Below, piece after piece: positions 1-8,489 of a stretch of DNA of 64,000 nt. The DNA is taken from NCBI RefSeq assembly GCF_017833035.1, contig NZ_JAFIBM010000001.1, positions 1,240,001-1,304,000 of the forward strand. The letters are read 5' to 3'. Positions within the stretch are counted from its first letter, which is position 1. Each line of letters opens with the position of its first letter. Source of the stretch: Frigoribacterium sp. PvP032. GTDB lineage: Bacteria; Actinomycetota; Actinomycetes; Actinomycetales; Microbacteriaceae. The translations under genes and the position numbers were made by a program. Below the pieces are notes generated by a model, which had not been told where the DNA came from, did no database searches, and was given only the letters and a program-made list of their open reading frames with translations.

Positions 1-339
1 GTGGTGGGCGAACGCGGCTACCGCCTCTCCGGCGGCGAGAAGCAGCGCATCGCCATCGCCCGCGTGCTGCTCAAGGACCCGGCGGTGCTGGTGCTCGACG
101 AGGCGACGAGCGCGCTCGACACCGTGTCCGAGCGGGTCGTGCAGGAGGCGCTGGACACGGCCACGAGAGGGCGCACGACGATCGCCATCGCGCACCGCCT
201 CTCCACGGTCCGCCACGCGGACGTCGTCTTCGTCGTCGACGGCGGGCGCATCGTCGAGCGCGGCACGCACGACGAGCTCGTCGCCCTCGGCGGCGTGTAC
301 GCCGACCTCTACGGGCAGCAGGTGGCGTCGACGACGTGA
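1..339 (+). CDS. ABC exporter ATP-binding domain, C-terminal part (5' end outside window)
   Basis: This is the last 112 residues of an ATP-binding cassette protein whose beginning lies upstream of the window. The ABC signature LSGGE is at residues 9-13 of the fragment, the Walker B/D-loop stretch LDEATSALD at 32-40, and the switch histidine in AHRLS at about 65. This order and the ending (ERGTHDEL followed by a short tail) are typical of fused membrane/ATPase multidrug or lipid exporters of the MsbA/MdlB type. The substrate cannot be told. The GTG at position 1 is an ordinary internal codon, not a start. Confidence 0.9.
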   Translation: MVGERGYRLSGGEKQRIAIARVLLKDPAVLVLDEATSALDTVSERVVQEALDTATRGRTTIAIAHRLSTVRHADVVFVVDGGRIVERGTHDELVALGGVYADLYGQQVASTT

Positions 340-399
340 CCGGCGCCTCCTCGACGGGTGTCGCGGAACGACGGCTGAACGTCGCCGGGGTACGCGGCG

Positions 400-417
400 T
401 GTCACCAGTGTGTGACA
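400..417. promoter_or_regulatory. Inverted repeat upstream of the cyclase-like gene
   Basis: TGTCAC, six bases, GTGACA forms a perfect 6-bp inverted repeat about 110 bases before the GTG start of the cyclase-like gene. The half-sites have the look of a dimeric regulator site, but the arms are not in the order of a CRP site (TGTGA-N6-TCACA). The function is inferred only from position. Confidence 0.35.
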
Positions 418-525
418 GCTCTGGCGCGGTGCCCTCGATCGGTGGTACATCTGGGGGACGGATCAGATGAGGCTGCGTCATGTCGAGCGATGCTGGGCGG
501 ACGTCCTCGGGGGAAGAGGCCAGGC

Positions 526-2724
526 GTGTCGAGCTCCACCCACAGCAACAGCACCGTCAGCCCGGACGAGGCGACGGGCAGACCGACGCGGCGTCGCTCG
601 CCGCTGCGGGCCCTCTTCGGGCGCGGCTCGCTCGACATCCAGTCGACCTTGCTCGTCATGCTGCTCGCGGTCAGCTTCCTCGCGGCGATCGTGATCGGCA
701 GCGTCGGCTACGTGAACGGCCGTGACTCGCTCCGCGCGGCGGCGTTCGACCAGGTCACGAGCATCCGCGAGTCGCGCGCCCGCGACGTCGAGCGAACCCT
801 CGCGGGGGTGCAGCAGGCCGTCGTGCTCGACAGCCGCAACGACAGCGCCGTGCAGGCGTCGCTCGACTTCAACGCCGGCTTCGCCGCGCTCGACGAGCAG
901 CCTGTCGACCCCGCCCGGCAGCAGGCGGTCACCGCCTACTACGAGGGCACGTTCGTGCCGAGGCTCGACGAGGCCACCGGCTCGACGACCGACCCGTCGC
1001 TGATCGAGCCGACATCGTCGGCCCAGGCGTACCTGCAGTCGATCTACACGGCGCCCTTCGACGACGACTTCGACGCCTCGCTCGCGCTCGACACAGCCGA
1101 CGACGGCAGCGAGTGGTCGCAGGCCAGGGCCGACCACCACGACTACTTCCGCGAGATGGTCGACCAGCTGGGCTACGAGGACGTCCTGCTCCTCGACCTC
1201 GACGGCAACGTCGTCTACTCGGCGTACTCGGGCGTCGACCTCGGCACGAACGTCGAGGACGGGCCGTACTCGCGCACGGCGCTCGCCGACGTCTGGGCCA
1301 CCGCGCTCGAGTCGAACACGGTCGACTCGTCGTTCACGACCGACTTCCAGCCTTACGCCCCGTCGCTCGGCGTGCCCACCGCGTGGATCGCGTCGCCCGT
1401 GGGCACGGGCGCGGACGTCACCGGCGTGCTCGCCGTGCAGGTGCCCACCGAGACCATCGACTCGGTCATGACGGGCGACCAGGGCTGGGCCGACCAGGGC
1501 CTCGGCCGCACCGGCGAGGCCTACCTCGCCGGGCCCGACGAGACGATGCGCTCGACCTCGCGCGAGCTGATCGAGCACCCCGACACGTTCGCCGCCGACG
1601 TCGTCGACCACGGCACCCCGACCGACGTCGCCGAGCGCCAGGTGGCGAGCGGCAGCTCGGTGCTGCTGCAGCCGGTGGCGACCACCGCCGTGGACGCGGC
1701 CCTCCAGGGCCGTACCGCCACGACGGTCAACACCGACTACCTCGGCCACGAGGTGCTGGCGGCCTACGCGCCGATCGACGTCGACGGCCTCAACTGGGTG
1801 ATCGTCGCGAAGGTCGACACGTCAGAGGCGTTCGCGCCCGTGGACGTGTTCACCCGCAACCTGCTGCTCTCGACGGCGGCGATCATCGTCGTGGTGTCGC
1901 TGCTCTCGCTGCTGCTGGCGCAGGTGTTCGTCCGGCCGGTGCGGCGCCTCCAGCACGCCGTCAACCGCGTCAGCGGGGGCGAGATCGGCGTCGAGGTGCC
2001 CGTGAAGGGGCACGACGAGTTCAGCGAGCTGGGCGGCGCCTTCAACGACATGAGCCGCAGCCTCAGGGTCAAGCAAGATCTGATCGACGAGCAGCGACGG
2101 GAGAACGACCGCCTGCTGCTGACCCTCATGCCGGAGGCGATGGCCAAGCGCTACAAGGAGGGCGAGGAGACGATCGCCGAGGACCACACCGACGTCGCCG
2201 TCGTGTACGCCGACGTCGCCGGGTTCGACGACTTCAGCCGGGGGATGCGCTCGGGTGAGCGACTCGCCCTGCTCAACGGCCTGTGGCGGTCGTTCGACGA
2301 GGCGGCGGAGAGGCTCGGCGTCGAGAAGGTGCGGAGCAGTCAGCAGGGCTACCTCGCCAGCTGCGGGCTCACGGTGCCGCGCATCGACAACGCCCGCCGG
2401 GTGGTCGACTTCACCCTCGAGCTGCAGGGGATCATCGAGCGCTTCAACGCGACCAACTCGTCCCGCGTCGCGCTGCGCGCGGGCATCGACACCGGCCAGG
2501 TGACCAGCGGCCTCGTCGGCCGGACGAGCATGGTCTACGACATGTGGGGCGACGCTGTCACTCTGGCCCACCGGGTGCAGGACGTCTCGTCGCAGGCGGG
2601 CGTCTACGCCACGGAACGGGTCGTGCAGAAGATCGGCGACGGGGTGCCGGCGGTCGACTCCGGCACGGTCACGACCCAGTCGGGCGAGCAGCGCGTCTTC
2701 CGCCTCGAGCGGCCGGTCGCCTGA
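526..2724 (+). CDS. Membrane Cache-HAMP class III nucleotidyl cyclase-like protein
   Basis: A 732-residue sensor protein. It has a charged N-terminus, TM1 at about 41-62, a large extracellular region at 63-445 resembling a double Cache sensor, TM2 at about 446-468, a HAMP linker and a class III cyclase domain from about 550. In the cyclase domain the first metal Asp (D563, in YADVAGF), the purine-specifying Lys (K601) and Asp (D672, in YDMWG) and the Arg (R683) are present. The second metal Asp is Gln (Q607) and the transition-state Asn is Thr (T679). It may therefore be a weak, non-standard or inactive cyclase. GTG 526 is chosen because GGGGGAAGAGG stands just before it; an in-frame ATG at 412 lies inside an inverted repeat. 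The stop overlaps the next gene's ATG, so both are probably translated together. Confidence 0.85.
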   Translation: MSSSTHSNSTVSPDEATGRPTRRRSPLRALFGRGSLDIQSTLLVMLLAVSFLAAIVIGSVGYVNGRDSLRAAAFDQVTSIRESRARDVERTLAGVQQAVVLDSRNDSAVQASLDFNAGFAALDEQPVDPARQQAVTAYYEGTFVPRLDEATGSTTDPSLIEPTSSAQAYLQSIYTAPFDDDFDASLALDTADDGSEWSQARADHHDYFREMVDQLGYEDVLLLDLDGNVVYSAYSGVDLGTNVEDGPYSRTALADVWATALESNTVDSSFTTDFQPYAPSLGVPTAWIASPVGTGADVTGVLAVQVPTETIDSVMTGDQGWADQGLGRTGEAYLAGPDETMRSTSRELIEHPDTFAADVVDHGTPTDVAERQVASGSSVLLQPVATTAVDAALQGRTATTVNTDYLGHEVLAAYAPIDVDGLNWVIVAKVDTSEAFAPVDVFTRNLLLSTAAIIVVVSLLSLLLAQVFVRPVRRLQHAVNRVSGGEIGVEVPVKGHDEFSELGGAFNDMSRSLRVKQDLIDEQRRENDRLLLTLMPEAMAKRYKEGEETIAEDHTDVAVVYADVAGFDDFSRGMRSGERLALLNGLWRSFDEAAERLGVEKVRSSQQGYLASCGLTVPRIDNARRVVDFTLELQGIIERFNATNSSRVALRAGIDTGQVTSGLVGRTSMVYDMWGDAVTLAHRVQDVSSQAGVYATERVVQKIGDGVPAVDSGTVTTQSGEQRVFRLERPVA

Positions 2725-4166
2725 TGACGTCACTCTGGCAGCAGCCCTGGTTCTGGCCGGTGCTCGCCGTGGTGGTCGGGCTGCCGGCGCTGCTCATCGT
2801 GCTGACCGAGATCGCCAGCACCCTGCAGCGGCGGGGCAACCCCGGCGCACGTGTCGTGCGGCTGCTCCGCACCTACGTCGTGCCCACCGCCGCCGTGTCG
2901 ATCCTGGTCGCCCAGGTCACGATCGCGGTCGACTCGAGGGACTTCACCTGGACGAAGGTCGCGACGACGGCCTTCGGGTTCCTGGTGATCCTCGCCGTGC
3001 TGAACGCCGTCAACCTCGCGCTCTTCACGAACGCCGAGAAGGGCAGCTGGCGCGACCGCCTCCCCTCGATCTTCGTCGACATCGGCCGCATCGTGCTGAT
3101 CGCGATCGGGCTCGCCGTCCTCTTCAGCACGGTCTGGGGCACGGACGTCGCCGGGCTGTTCACGGCGCTCGGCGTCACCTCGATCGTCCTCGGCCTGGCG
3201 CTGCAGGGCGCCATCGGCAGCGTCGTCTCCGGGCTGCTGCTGCTGTTCGAGCAGCCGTTCCGGCTCGGCGACTGGCTCGACGCCGGCGGCGTGCGCGGCC
3301 GCGTCGTCCAGGTCAACTGGCGCGCCGTGCACATCGACACGGGCAACGGGATCCAGATCACGCCCAACGCGTCGCTGGCCGGCTCGTCGTTCACGAACCT
3401 CAGCCGCGGCGACGGCAGCTACACGGTCACCGCCCCGGTGGCCTTCACCACGGACGACCCGCCCGCCGAGGTCGTCGCCGTGCTGCAGAGGGTCGCGGCC
3501 GGCCTGCCCGAGCTGTGGCCCGGCACCACTCCGGTCGCCGTCCCGCTCGGCGGCGCGGCCTACGAGGTCTCGTACGAGGTGCGCGGACCGGCGCACGAGG
3601 GATCGTCGCTCGCCACGCTGCGCAGCTGGCTCTGGTACGCCTCGCGCCGCGCCGGCCTCGGGCTCGACGGCGACACGACCGACGCGTTCGTGACGCCCGA
3701 GCGGATCGAGCAGGCCGTCGCGGCCGTCGCCCCGACCCTCCAGGTGACGACCGAGGAGGTGCCCGTCCTCGTGCCGTCGGTGCGACTCGAGCGGTACGCC
3801 GCCGGCGAGGTCGTCCTGCCGGTCGGCGTCGTCCCCGAGGCGCTGCGCTTCGTGCTGAGCGGTGCCGTGGCCCTCGGCGTCCCGCAGCCCGGCGGGGTGC
3901 TGCTGCCCGTCTCCCGGGTCGAGCAGGGCGACTTCGTCGGGCAGACGGTCCTCACGCGCGAGCCGACCAGCACCCGGGCGGTCGCCGTGTCGGAGGTCGC
4001 GGTGCTCGTCGTCCCCGGCGACACGCTGGACGCGCTCGTGCGGGCGCGTCCGCGCCTGGCACGCGAGCTGGGCGAGGTCGTCGACCGTCGCCGGGCCGCG
4101 GCGCGCGCGGTCGTCGAGGCGTCGGGAGACGCTGCGGTGGGGGCCAGGGGGCAGCTGCCGGGCTAG
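2724..4166 (+). CDS. MscS-family channel with C-terminal cyclic-nucleotide-binding domain
   Basis: A 480-residue membrane protein. Four to five hydrophobic segments lie in the first 185 residues. The last is the Gly/Ala-rich pore helix and MscS signature (LGLALQGAIGSVVSG, then FEQPFRLGDW), followed by the MscS beta domain to about residue 270. Residues 349-450 look like a cNMP-binding (CAP-type) domain. In its phosphate-binding cassette the phosphate-contacting Arg is present (R418), but the ribose-contacting Glu is Gln (Q407). Proteins of this architecture are known as bacterial cyclic-nucleotide-gated channels. The ATG overlaps the stop of the upstream cyclase-like gene by one base, so the ligand is probably made by, or the channel coupled to, that protein. 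The stop codon overlaps the convergent DUF305 stop. Confidence 0.88.
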   Translation: MTSLWQQPWFWPVLAVVVGLPALLIVLTEIASTLQRRGNPGARVVRLLRTYVVPTAAVSILVAQVTIAVDSRDFTWTKVATTAFGFLVILAVLNAVNLALFTNAEKGSWRDRLPSIFVDIGRIVLIAIGLAVLFSTVWGTDVAGLFTALGVTSIVLGLALQGAIGSVVSGLLLLFEQPFRLGDWLDAGGVRGRVVQVNWRAVHIDTGNGIQITPNASLAGSSFTNLSRGDGSYTVTAPVAFTTDDPPAEVVAVLQRVAAGLPELWPGTTPVAVPLGGAAYEVSYEVRGPAHEGSSLATLRSWLWYASRRAGLGLDGDTTDAFVTPERIEQAVAAVAPTLQVTTEEVPVLVPSVRLERYAAGEVVLPVGVVPEALRFVLSGAVALGVPQPGGVLLPVSRVEQGDFVGQTVLTREPTSTRAVAVSEVAVLVVPGDTLDALVRARPRLARELGEVVDRRRAAARAVVEASGDAAVGARGQLPG

Positions 4167-4954
4167 GACCGCAGGGCGAGCATCGCCCGCATCGCGTCGA
4201 CGTCGCTCTGCTGCGTCATGATCATGCCGCTCGCGAAGGCGTCGACCTGGGGGTCGTCGCTGCGGGCCAGGACGGCCTCGGCCATCTCGATGCCGCCCAG
4301 GTGGTGATCGATCATCAGGGTCAGGAACAGCCGCTCGGCGTCGACGCCGTCGGCGGCCCGCAGCTCGGCCATCTGCTCCGGCGTGGCCAGGCCGGGCATC
4401 GGCTCGCCGGGGACGTGGCTCGGCGCGGGGGAGCCGGAGACGCCCTCGCCGCCGTGGTCGTGGCCCGCGAGCTGCCCGTCGAGGGTCGGCTGCGTCATCC
4501 AGGTCATCACCGGCTGCGACGGCGCCTGCGGCACGCCCCAGACCTCGAGCCAGGCGTACATCTGGCCGGCCTGCTGCGACTGGGTCGCGGCGATGTCGTA
4601 CGCGATGGTGCGGACGTCGTCCGAGGTCGAGCGGTCGCGGATCGCGAACGACATCTCGACGGCCTGCTCGTGGTGCACCTGCATGTCGCGGGCGAACCCG
4701 GCCTCGACGCTGTTCGTGCCGGGCACGACCGGCGCCGACGAGGTGAGGCGCCCCACGGCCACGCCCGTGCCGAGCACGAGCAGCAGCGCGACCGCGGCCG
4801 CGATCACGAGGCGCAGGCGACGCCCAGAGGAGGCGCCGGCAGCGCCCGCCTCGGTCGTCACGTCGTCGAGGTGGTCGAGGTGGTCGAGGTGGTCGGCCTG
4901 GCGGAGGTCGTCGGCCTGGCGGAGGCCGTCCGCGTCGCGGCGGTCGTCGGTCAC
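4163..4954 (-). CDS. DUF305 membrane-anchored or secreted protein
   Basis: A 263-residue protein. An Asp/His-rich, repetitive cytoplasmic start (residues about 1-35) is followed by one TM segment (LRLVIAAAVALLLVLGTGVAVG) and two halves of the DUF305 fold. Each half carries a His-Glu/His motif: HHEQAVEMS in the first and MIDHHLGGIEMA in the second, with a Met/His-rich linker between. The family folds as a ferritin-like helical bundle and is often discussed as metal-binding; no enzymatic role is established. The start is the GTG that overlaps the DUF3105 stop as GTGA, so it is the second gene of a two-gene unit. The 3' end overlaps the convergent MscS gene by four bases, so no room remains for a dedicated terminator. 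Confidence 0.85.
   Translation of the reverse strand: MTDDRRDADGLRQADDLRQADHLDHLDHLDDVTTEAGAAGASSGRRLRLVIAAAVALLLVLGTGVAVGRLTSSAPVVPGTNSVEAGFARDMQVHHEQAVEMSFAIRDRSTSDDVRTIAYDIAATQSQQAGQMYAWLEVWGVPQAPSQPVMTWMTQPTLDGQLAGHDHGGEGVSGSPAPSHVPGEPMPGLATPEQMAELRAADGVDAERLFLTLMIDHHLGGIEMAEAVLARSDDPQVDAFASGMIMTQQSDVDAMRAMLALRS
4865..4924 (-). repeat. Short tandem repeats in the DUF305 N-terminal coding region
   Basis: Three perfect copies of a 9-bp unit (GTCGAGGTG, 4865-4891) are followed by two 15-bp copies of GTCGGCCTGGCGGAG separated by three bases (4892-4906 and 4910-4924). All units keep the reading frame and encode the (DHL)n and RQAD repeats of the cytoplasmic tail of DUF305, so the tail length could vary between strains without a frameshift. 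Confidence 0.8.
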
Positions 4955-5640
4955 GACACCTTTCCGGGGCCGTCGACCCCGCCGGTGCAGGGGGCGCCGG
5001 GCTCCGGGGCGTCGGCCGACTTCCAGTACTTGGTCACGAAGTCGGAGACGGCGTCGGCCTCCGGGTCGTCGAAGCCGAGCTGCGCGCCCCAGGCGCTGAC
5101 GGCCATCGGCGTCTCCATGCCCTCGTACGGCGAGACGACCGAGTAGGTGGAGGGCGCGAGGTCGGTGATCTGCTCGATCTGCTCGTCGGTGACCTGGGCC
5201 GGGTCGTAGGTGAACCAGATCGCGCCGTGCTCGAGGTCGTGCACCGCGTTCTCGTTCGGCACCTGCTCGGTGTAGACGCCGCAGTTCATCCACACGGCGG
5301 CGTGGTCGCCGCCGGCCGGGGGAGTCATCTCGTAGTCGACGGTGCCCGAGACGTGGTTCGCCGTCAGGTCGTCCCAGGTCTGGACGCCGGCGACGTCGAT
5401 CTCGCTGCGGTCTGCCCTGGGCGTGCCGCTGGTCACGACGACGGTGACGATCAGGGCCACGGCCGCGGCGCCCGCGACGGAGGCGGTCACGATGCCGATG
5501 GTCCTGTTGCGCTTCGACCTGGCCTGCTCGCGCTTCAGCGCGGCGACCTTCTCCTGCCGGCGCGCGTCCCGCTGCTGCTTGACGGTCATCGAGCTCGGGT
5601 CGGGCTTCGCGCCGGGGGTGTTCTTGTCGCTGCTGGCCAC
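4951..5640 (-). CDS. DUF3105 single-pass membrane protein
   Basis: A 229-residue protein. A Lys/Arg/Gln-rich cytoplasmic segment (about 15-45) leads into one TM helix (IGIVTASVAGAAAVALIVTVVV), then an extracytoplasmic DUF3105 domain with the family features NCGVYTE, HDLEHGAIWFTY and PYEGM. The His and Cys residues suggest metal or redox chemistry, but the function is unknown. GTG 5640 is chosen because AGAGGA lies at normal spacing; an ATG 45 bases upstream gives an unsupported N-terminal extension. It is the first gene of the unit with DUF305, coupled through a GTGA overlap, and is divergent from cystathionine beta-synthase. Confidence 0.85.
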   Translation of the reverse strand: MASSDKNTPGAKPDPSSMTVKQQRDARRQEKVAALKREQARSKRNRTIGIVTASVAGAAAVALIVTVVVTSGTPRADRSEIDVAGVQTWDDLTANHVSGTVDYEMTPPAGGDHAAVWMNCGVYTEQVPNENAVHDLEHGAIWFTYDPAQVTDEQIEQITDLAPSTYSVVSPYEGMETPMAVSAWGAQLGFDDPEADAVSDFVTKYWKSADAPEPGAPCTGGVDGPGKVS

Positions 5641-5748
5641 AGTGGGGTCCTCTGGTCTCGGGGATGCGTCACCGATTTGTCCCACACCTGTCTGGGAAGA
5701 CCGTCACAGCCGGGTCGACTCGCCCCGTCATCCGCCGGGGGCCGCCGG

Positions 5749-5754
5749 TAGAGT
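5749..5754 (+). promoter_or_regulatory. Candidate -10 box of cystathionine beta-synthase
   Basis: TAGAGT is placed about 60 bases before the GTG start, leaving a leader of roughly 55 bases that ends in GAAGGAG. No convincing -35 element or riboswitch structure is visible in the leader. Confidence 0.4.
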
Positions 5755-5815
5755 CGGGGAGCAGCTGCGGGGGAGAAGTGCCGACCGCGGAGCGACGTCC
5801 CTGAAGGAGCCACAC

Positions 5816-7180
5816 GTGAAGTACGCCGAGACCGTCCTCGACCTGGTGGGCGACACCCCCCTGGTGAAGCTGAACAAGGTCACCGAGGGCATCACGGCCA
5901 CGGTGCTCGTCAAGGTCGAGTACCTCAACCCCGGCGGCTCGTCGAAAGACAGGATCGCGACCCGGATCATCGACGCTGCCGAGCGCGACGGCCTGCTGCT
6001 CCCCGGCGGCACCATCGTCGAGCCCACGAGCGGCAACACCGGCGTCGGCCTCGCGCTCGTCGCCCAGCAGCGCGGCTACCGTTGCGTCTTCGTGCTGCCC
6101 GACAAGGTCGGCGACGACAAGCGGAACGTGCTGAAGGCCTACGGCGCCGAGATCGTCGTCACCCCGACCGCGGTCGAGCCGTCGAGCCCCGAGTCGTACT
6201 ACAGCGTGAGCGACCGGCTCGTCTCCGAGATCCCCGGGGCATTCAAACCGAACCAGTACGCCAACCCCGCCGGCCCGCAGAGCCACTACGAGACGACCGG
6301 GCCCGAGATCTGGCGCGACACCGAGGGGCGCGTCACGCACTTCGTGGCCGGCGTCGGCACCGGCGGCACCATCAGCGGCACCGGTCGCTACCTGAAGGAG
6401 GTGTCAGGAGGGGCGGTGCAGATCATCGGCGCCGACCCCGAGGGCAGCGTCTACAGCGGCGGCACCGGGCGCCCGTACCTCGTCGAGGGCGTGGGCGAGG
6501 ACTTCTGGCCGTCCGCGTACGACCCGAGCGTCGTCGACCGCATCATCGCCGCCTCCGACGCGCGGTCGTTCGAGCTGACCCGCCGTCTCGCCCGCGAGGA
6601 GGGGCTGCTCGTGGGCGGCTCGTCCGGGCTGGCCGTGGCAGCCGCGCTCGACGTGGCCCGAGAGCTCGGCCCTGACGACGTCGTCGTCGTGCTGCTGCCC
6701 GACGGCGGCCGCGGCTACCTCGGCAAGATCTTCAACGACGCCTGGATGCGCTCGTACGGCTTCGCCGACAGCGTCGACGGGCGCACGGTGCGCGACCTGC
6801 TCGCCTCGAAGACCGGCTCGCTGCCGGCCCTCGTGCACGCGCACCCGTCGGACACCCTGCACGACGTGATCGGCATCATGACCACCTACGGCGTCTCGCA
6901 GATGCCCGTGCTCTCGGCCGAGCCCCCCGTCGTGATCGGCGAGGTCGTCGGCGCGGTCGAGGAGAAGACGCTGCTCGAGGCGGTCTTCGCCGGGGGAGCG
7001 AGCATGGGCGACGCGCTGTCGACCGTGGTCGGCGCCCCCTTGCCCCTCATCGGCATCAACGAGTCGGTCGAGAGCGCCCGCGCCGCGCTCGAGACGACGG
7101 ACGCGCTGCTCGTCACCGACGACGGCAAGCCCGCCGGGGTCGTCACGCGGCACGACGTCCTGGCCTTCCTCTCCTCCTGA
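5816..7180 (+). CDS. cbs: Cystathionine beta-synthase
   Basis: A 454-residue PLP enzyme of fold type II that condenses serine (or O-acetylserine) with homocysteine to cystathionine. The PLP lysine is K44 in GGSSKDR; the phosphate-binding loop TSGNTG follows near residue 70; GTGGTISGTG is the second glycine loop. A pair of CBS domains fills the last about 120 residues, the layout of full-length beta-synthases rather than of plain cysteine synthases. GTG 5816 is preceded by GAAGGAG at ideal spacing. The next gene, 83 bases on, is the gamma-synthase/lyase, so the two form a transsulfuration pair. Confidence 0.93.
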   Translation: MKYAETVLDLVGDTPLVKLNKVTEGITATVLVKVEYLNPGGSSKDRIATRIIDAAERDGLLLPGGTIVEPTSGNTGVGLALVAQQRGYRCVFVLPDKVGDDKRNVLKAYGAEIVVTPTAVEPSSPESYYSVSDRLVSEIPGAFKPNQYANPAGPQSHYETTGPEIWRDTEGRVTHFVAGVGTGGTISGTGRYLKEVSGGAVQIIGADPEGSVYSGGTGRPYLVEGVGEDFWPSAYDPSVVDRIIAASDARSFELTRRLAREEGLLVGGSSGLAVAAALDVARELGPDDVVVVLLPDGGRGYLGKIFNDAWMRSYGFADSVDGRTVRDLLASKTGSLPALVHAHPSDTLHDVIGIMTTYGVSQMPVLSAEPPVVIGEVVGAVEEKTLLEAVFAGGASMGDALSTVVGAPLPLIGINESVESARAALETTDALLVTDDGKPAGVVTRHDVLAFLSS

Positions 7181-7263
7181 CGGCCGGCCACCGCTGCGCC
7201 CCGGCGCGGCCGCTTCCCGTCAGCCTCTCCGCGTCAGATCTCCCCAGCACCGAAGGACACCCC

Positions 7264-8427
7264 ATGAGCACCTCCGACCACGGCTTCTCGACCAGGGCCA
7301 TCCACGCCGGCCAGGAGCCCGACCCGCGCACGGGCGCGGTCGTGCCGCCGATCTACCAGTCGTCCACCTTCGTGCAGGACGGCATCGGCGGCTTCCGCGA
7401 CGGCTACGAGTACGCCCGCTCGGCGAACCCGACCCGCGACTCGCTGCAGGAGCTATTGGCGTCGCTCGAGGGCGGCACCGCGGCCTTCAGCTTCGCGTCG
7501 GGCCTCGCCGCCGAGGACGCGCTGCTGCGCTCGGTCCTCCGTCCCGGCTCGCGGGTCGTCATGGGCAACGACGTCTACGGCGGCACGCACCGCCTGGTGA
7601 ACCGGGTCTGGACGCCGTGGGGCGTCACCCTCGAGACCGTCGAGATGACCGACCTCGACGCCGTCCGGGCCGCGGTGCGGCCGGGCGAGACCGACGTGCT
7701 CTGGGTCGAGACCCCGAGCAACCCGTTGATGAAGGTCAGCGACGTGACGGCGCTCGCCGAGATCGGGCACGCCGCAGGCGCGCTCGTCGTCGTCGACAAC
7801 ACCTTCGCCTCGCCGGCGCTGCAGCAGCCGCTGAGCCTCGGCGCCGACGTCGTCGTGCACTCGACGACGAAGTACATCGGCGGGCACTCGGACGTCGTGG
7901 GCGGCGCCGTCGTCGTGCGCGACGACGAGCTCGCCGAGAAGATCGGCTTCGTCCAGTTCGGGGCGGGCGCGGTCTCGGCCCCGATGGAGGCCTGGCTCAC
8001 CGTGCGGGGCATCAAGACGCTCGCCGTGCGCGTCGAGCGGCACTCGTCGAACGCCCTCGCGATCGCGCGCGAGCTCGAGGCGCACCCCGCGATCGAGCGG
8101 GTCTTCTACCCTGGCCTCGAGTCGCACCCGGGGTACGAGCTGGCCGCCCGCCAGATGAGCGCCTTCGGCGGCATGCTCTCCGTGTCGCTCACCGCCGGGG
8201 CGGCGGCCGCCCGCCGCTTCGCCGAGTCGACCGAGCTGTTCCAGCTGGCGGAGTCGCTCGGCGGCGTCGAGTCGCTGATCGGCTACCCGACCGAGATGAC
8301 CCACGCGTCGGTGCGCGGCACCGAGCTCGAGGTGCCCGACACCGTCGTCCGGCTGTCGGTCGGCATCGAGGACGTCGCCGACCTCCTCGCCGACGTGCGG
8401 CAGGCGCTCGACCGCGCGCAGGCCTGA
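7264..8427 (+). CDS. metB: Cystathionine gamma-synthase or gamma-lyase
   Basis: A 387-residue member of the Cys/Met metabolism PLP family (fold type I). The PLP lysine is K203 in STTKYIGGHSD; the tyrosine motif YEYARSANPT lies near residue 45 and the substrate motif VETPSNP near 145. Length and motifs fit MetB/MetC-type enzymes. Synthase and lyase of this family cannot be separated safely by eye. The partner cbs upstream would favour use of cystathionine (gamma-lyase, making cysteine), while actinobacterial annotation usually says gamma-synthase. GAAGGA precedes the ATG. It lies in the same direction as cbs with an 83-base gap that shows no terminator. Confidence 0.88.
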   Translation: MSTSDHGFSTRAIHAGQEPDPRTGAVVPPIYQSSTFVQDGIGGFRDGYEYARSANPTRDSLQELLASLEGGTAAFSFASGLAAEDALLRSVLRPGSRVVMGNDVYGGTHRLVNRVWTPWGVTLETVEMTDLDAVRAAVRPGETDVLWVETPSNPLMKVSDVTALAEIGHAAGALVVVDNTFASPALQQPLSLGADVVVHSTTKYIGGHSDVVGGAVVVRDDELAEKIGFVQFGAGAVSAPMEAWLTVRGIKTLAVRVERHSSNALAIARELEAHPAIERVFYPGLESHPGYELAARQMSAFGGMLSVSLTAGAAAARRFAESTELFQLAESLGGVESLIGYPTEMTHASVRGTELEVPDTVVRLSVGIEDVADLLADVRQALDRAQA

Positions 8428-8477
8428 GCTGCCCGGTCCCGTCCCCGCGGCAGCCCTCGGGCGTCGGAGGCGGCACC

Positions 8478-8483
8478 TAGGGT
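8478..8483 (+). promoter_or_regulatory. Candidate leaderless -10 box (TAGGGT)
   Basis: TAGGGT ends six bases before the ATG of the MFS gene, with no ribosome binding site between, as expected for a leaderless transcript. Confidence 0.55.
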
Positions 8484-8489
8484 GAGAGC

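Noticed and set aside
412-525. Longer start (ATG 412) for the cyclase-like gene
   Set aside because: The ATG is part of an inverted repeat, has no ribosome site, and adds 38 residues with no conserved character; GTG 526 has a strong site.
1822-2733. Long open frame on the minus strand opposite the cyclase-like gene
   Set aside because: It is an antisense shadow caused by high GC at third codon positions; it has no ribosome site and a composition rich in Arg, Asp, Val and Gln without any family motif.
526-4166. Calling the cyclase/channel pair a Pycsar anti-phage system
   Set aside because: No other defence genes or mobile elements lie nearby, and the large external Cache sensor fits signal perception better; only the cyclase-plus-membrane-effector layout is shared.
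4865-4924. CRISPR-like repeats
   Set aside because: Units are 9 to 18 bp, contiguous, in frame and inside a gene; there are no spacers. No other place in the window shows spaced repeats.
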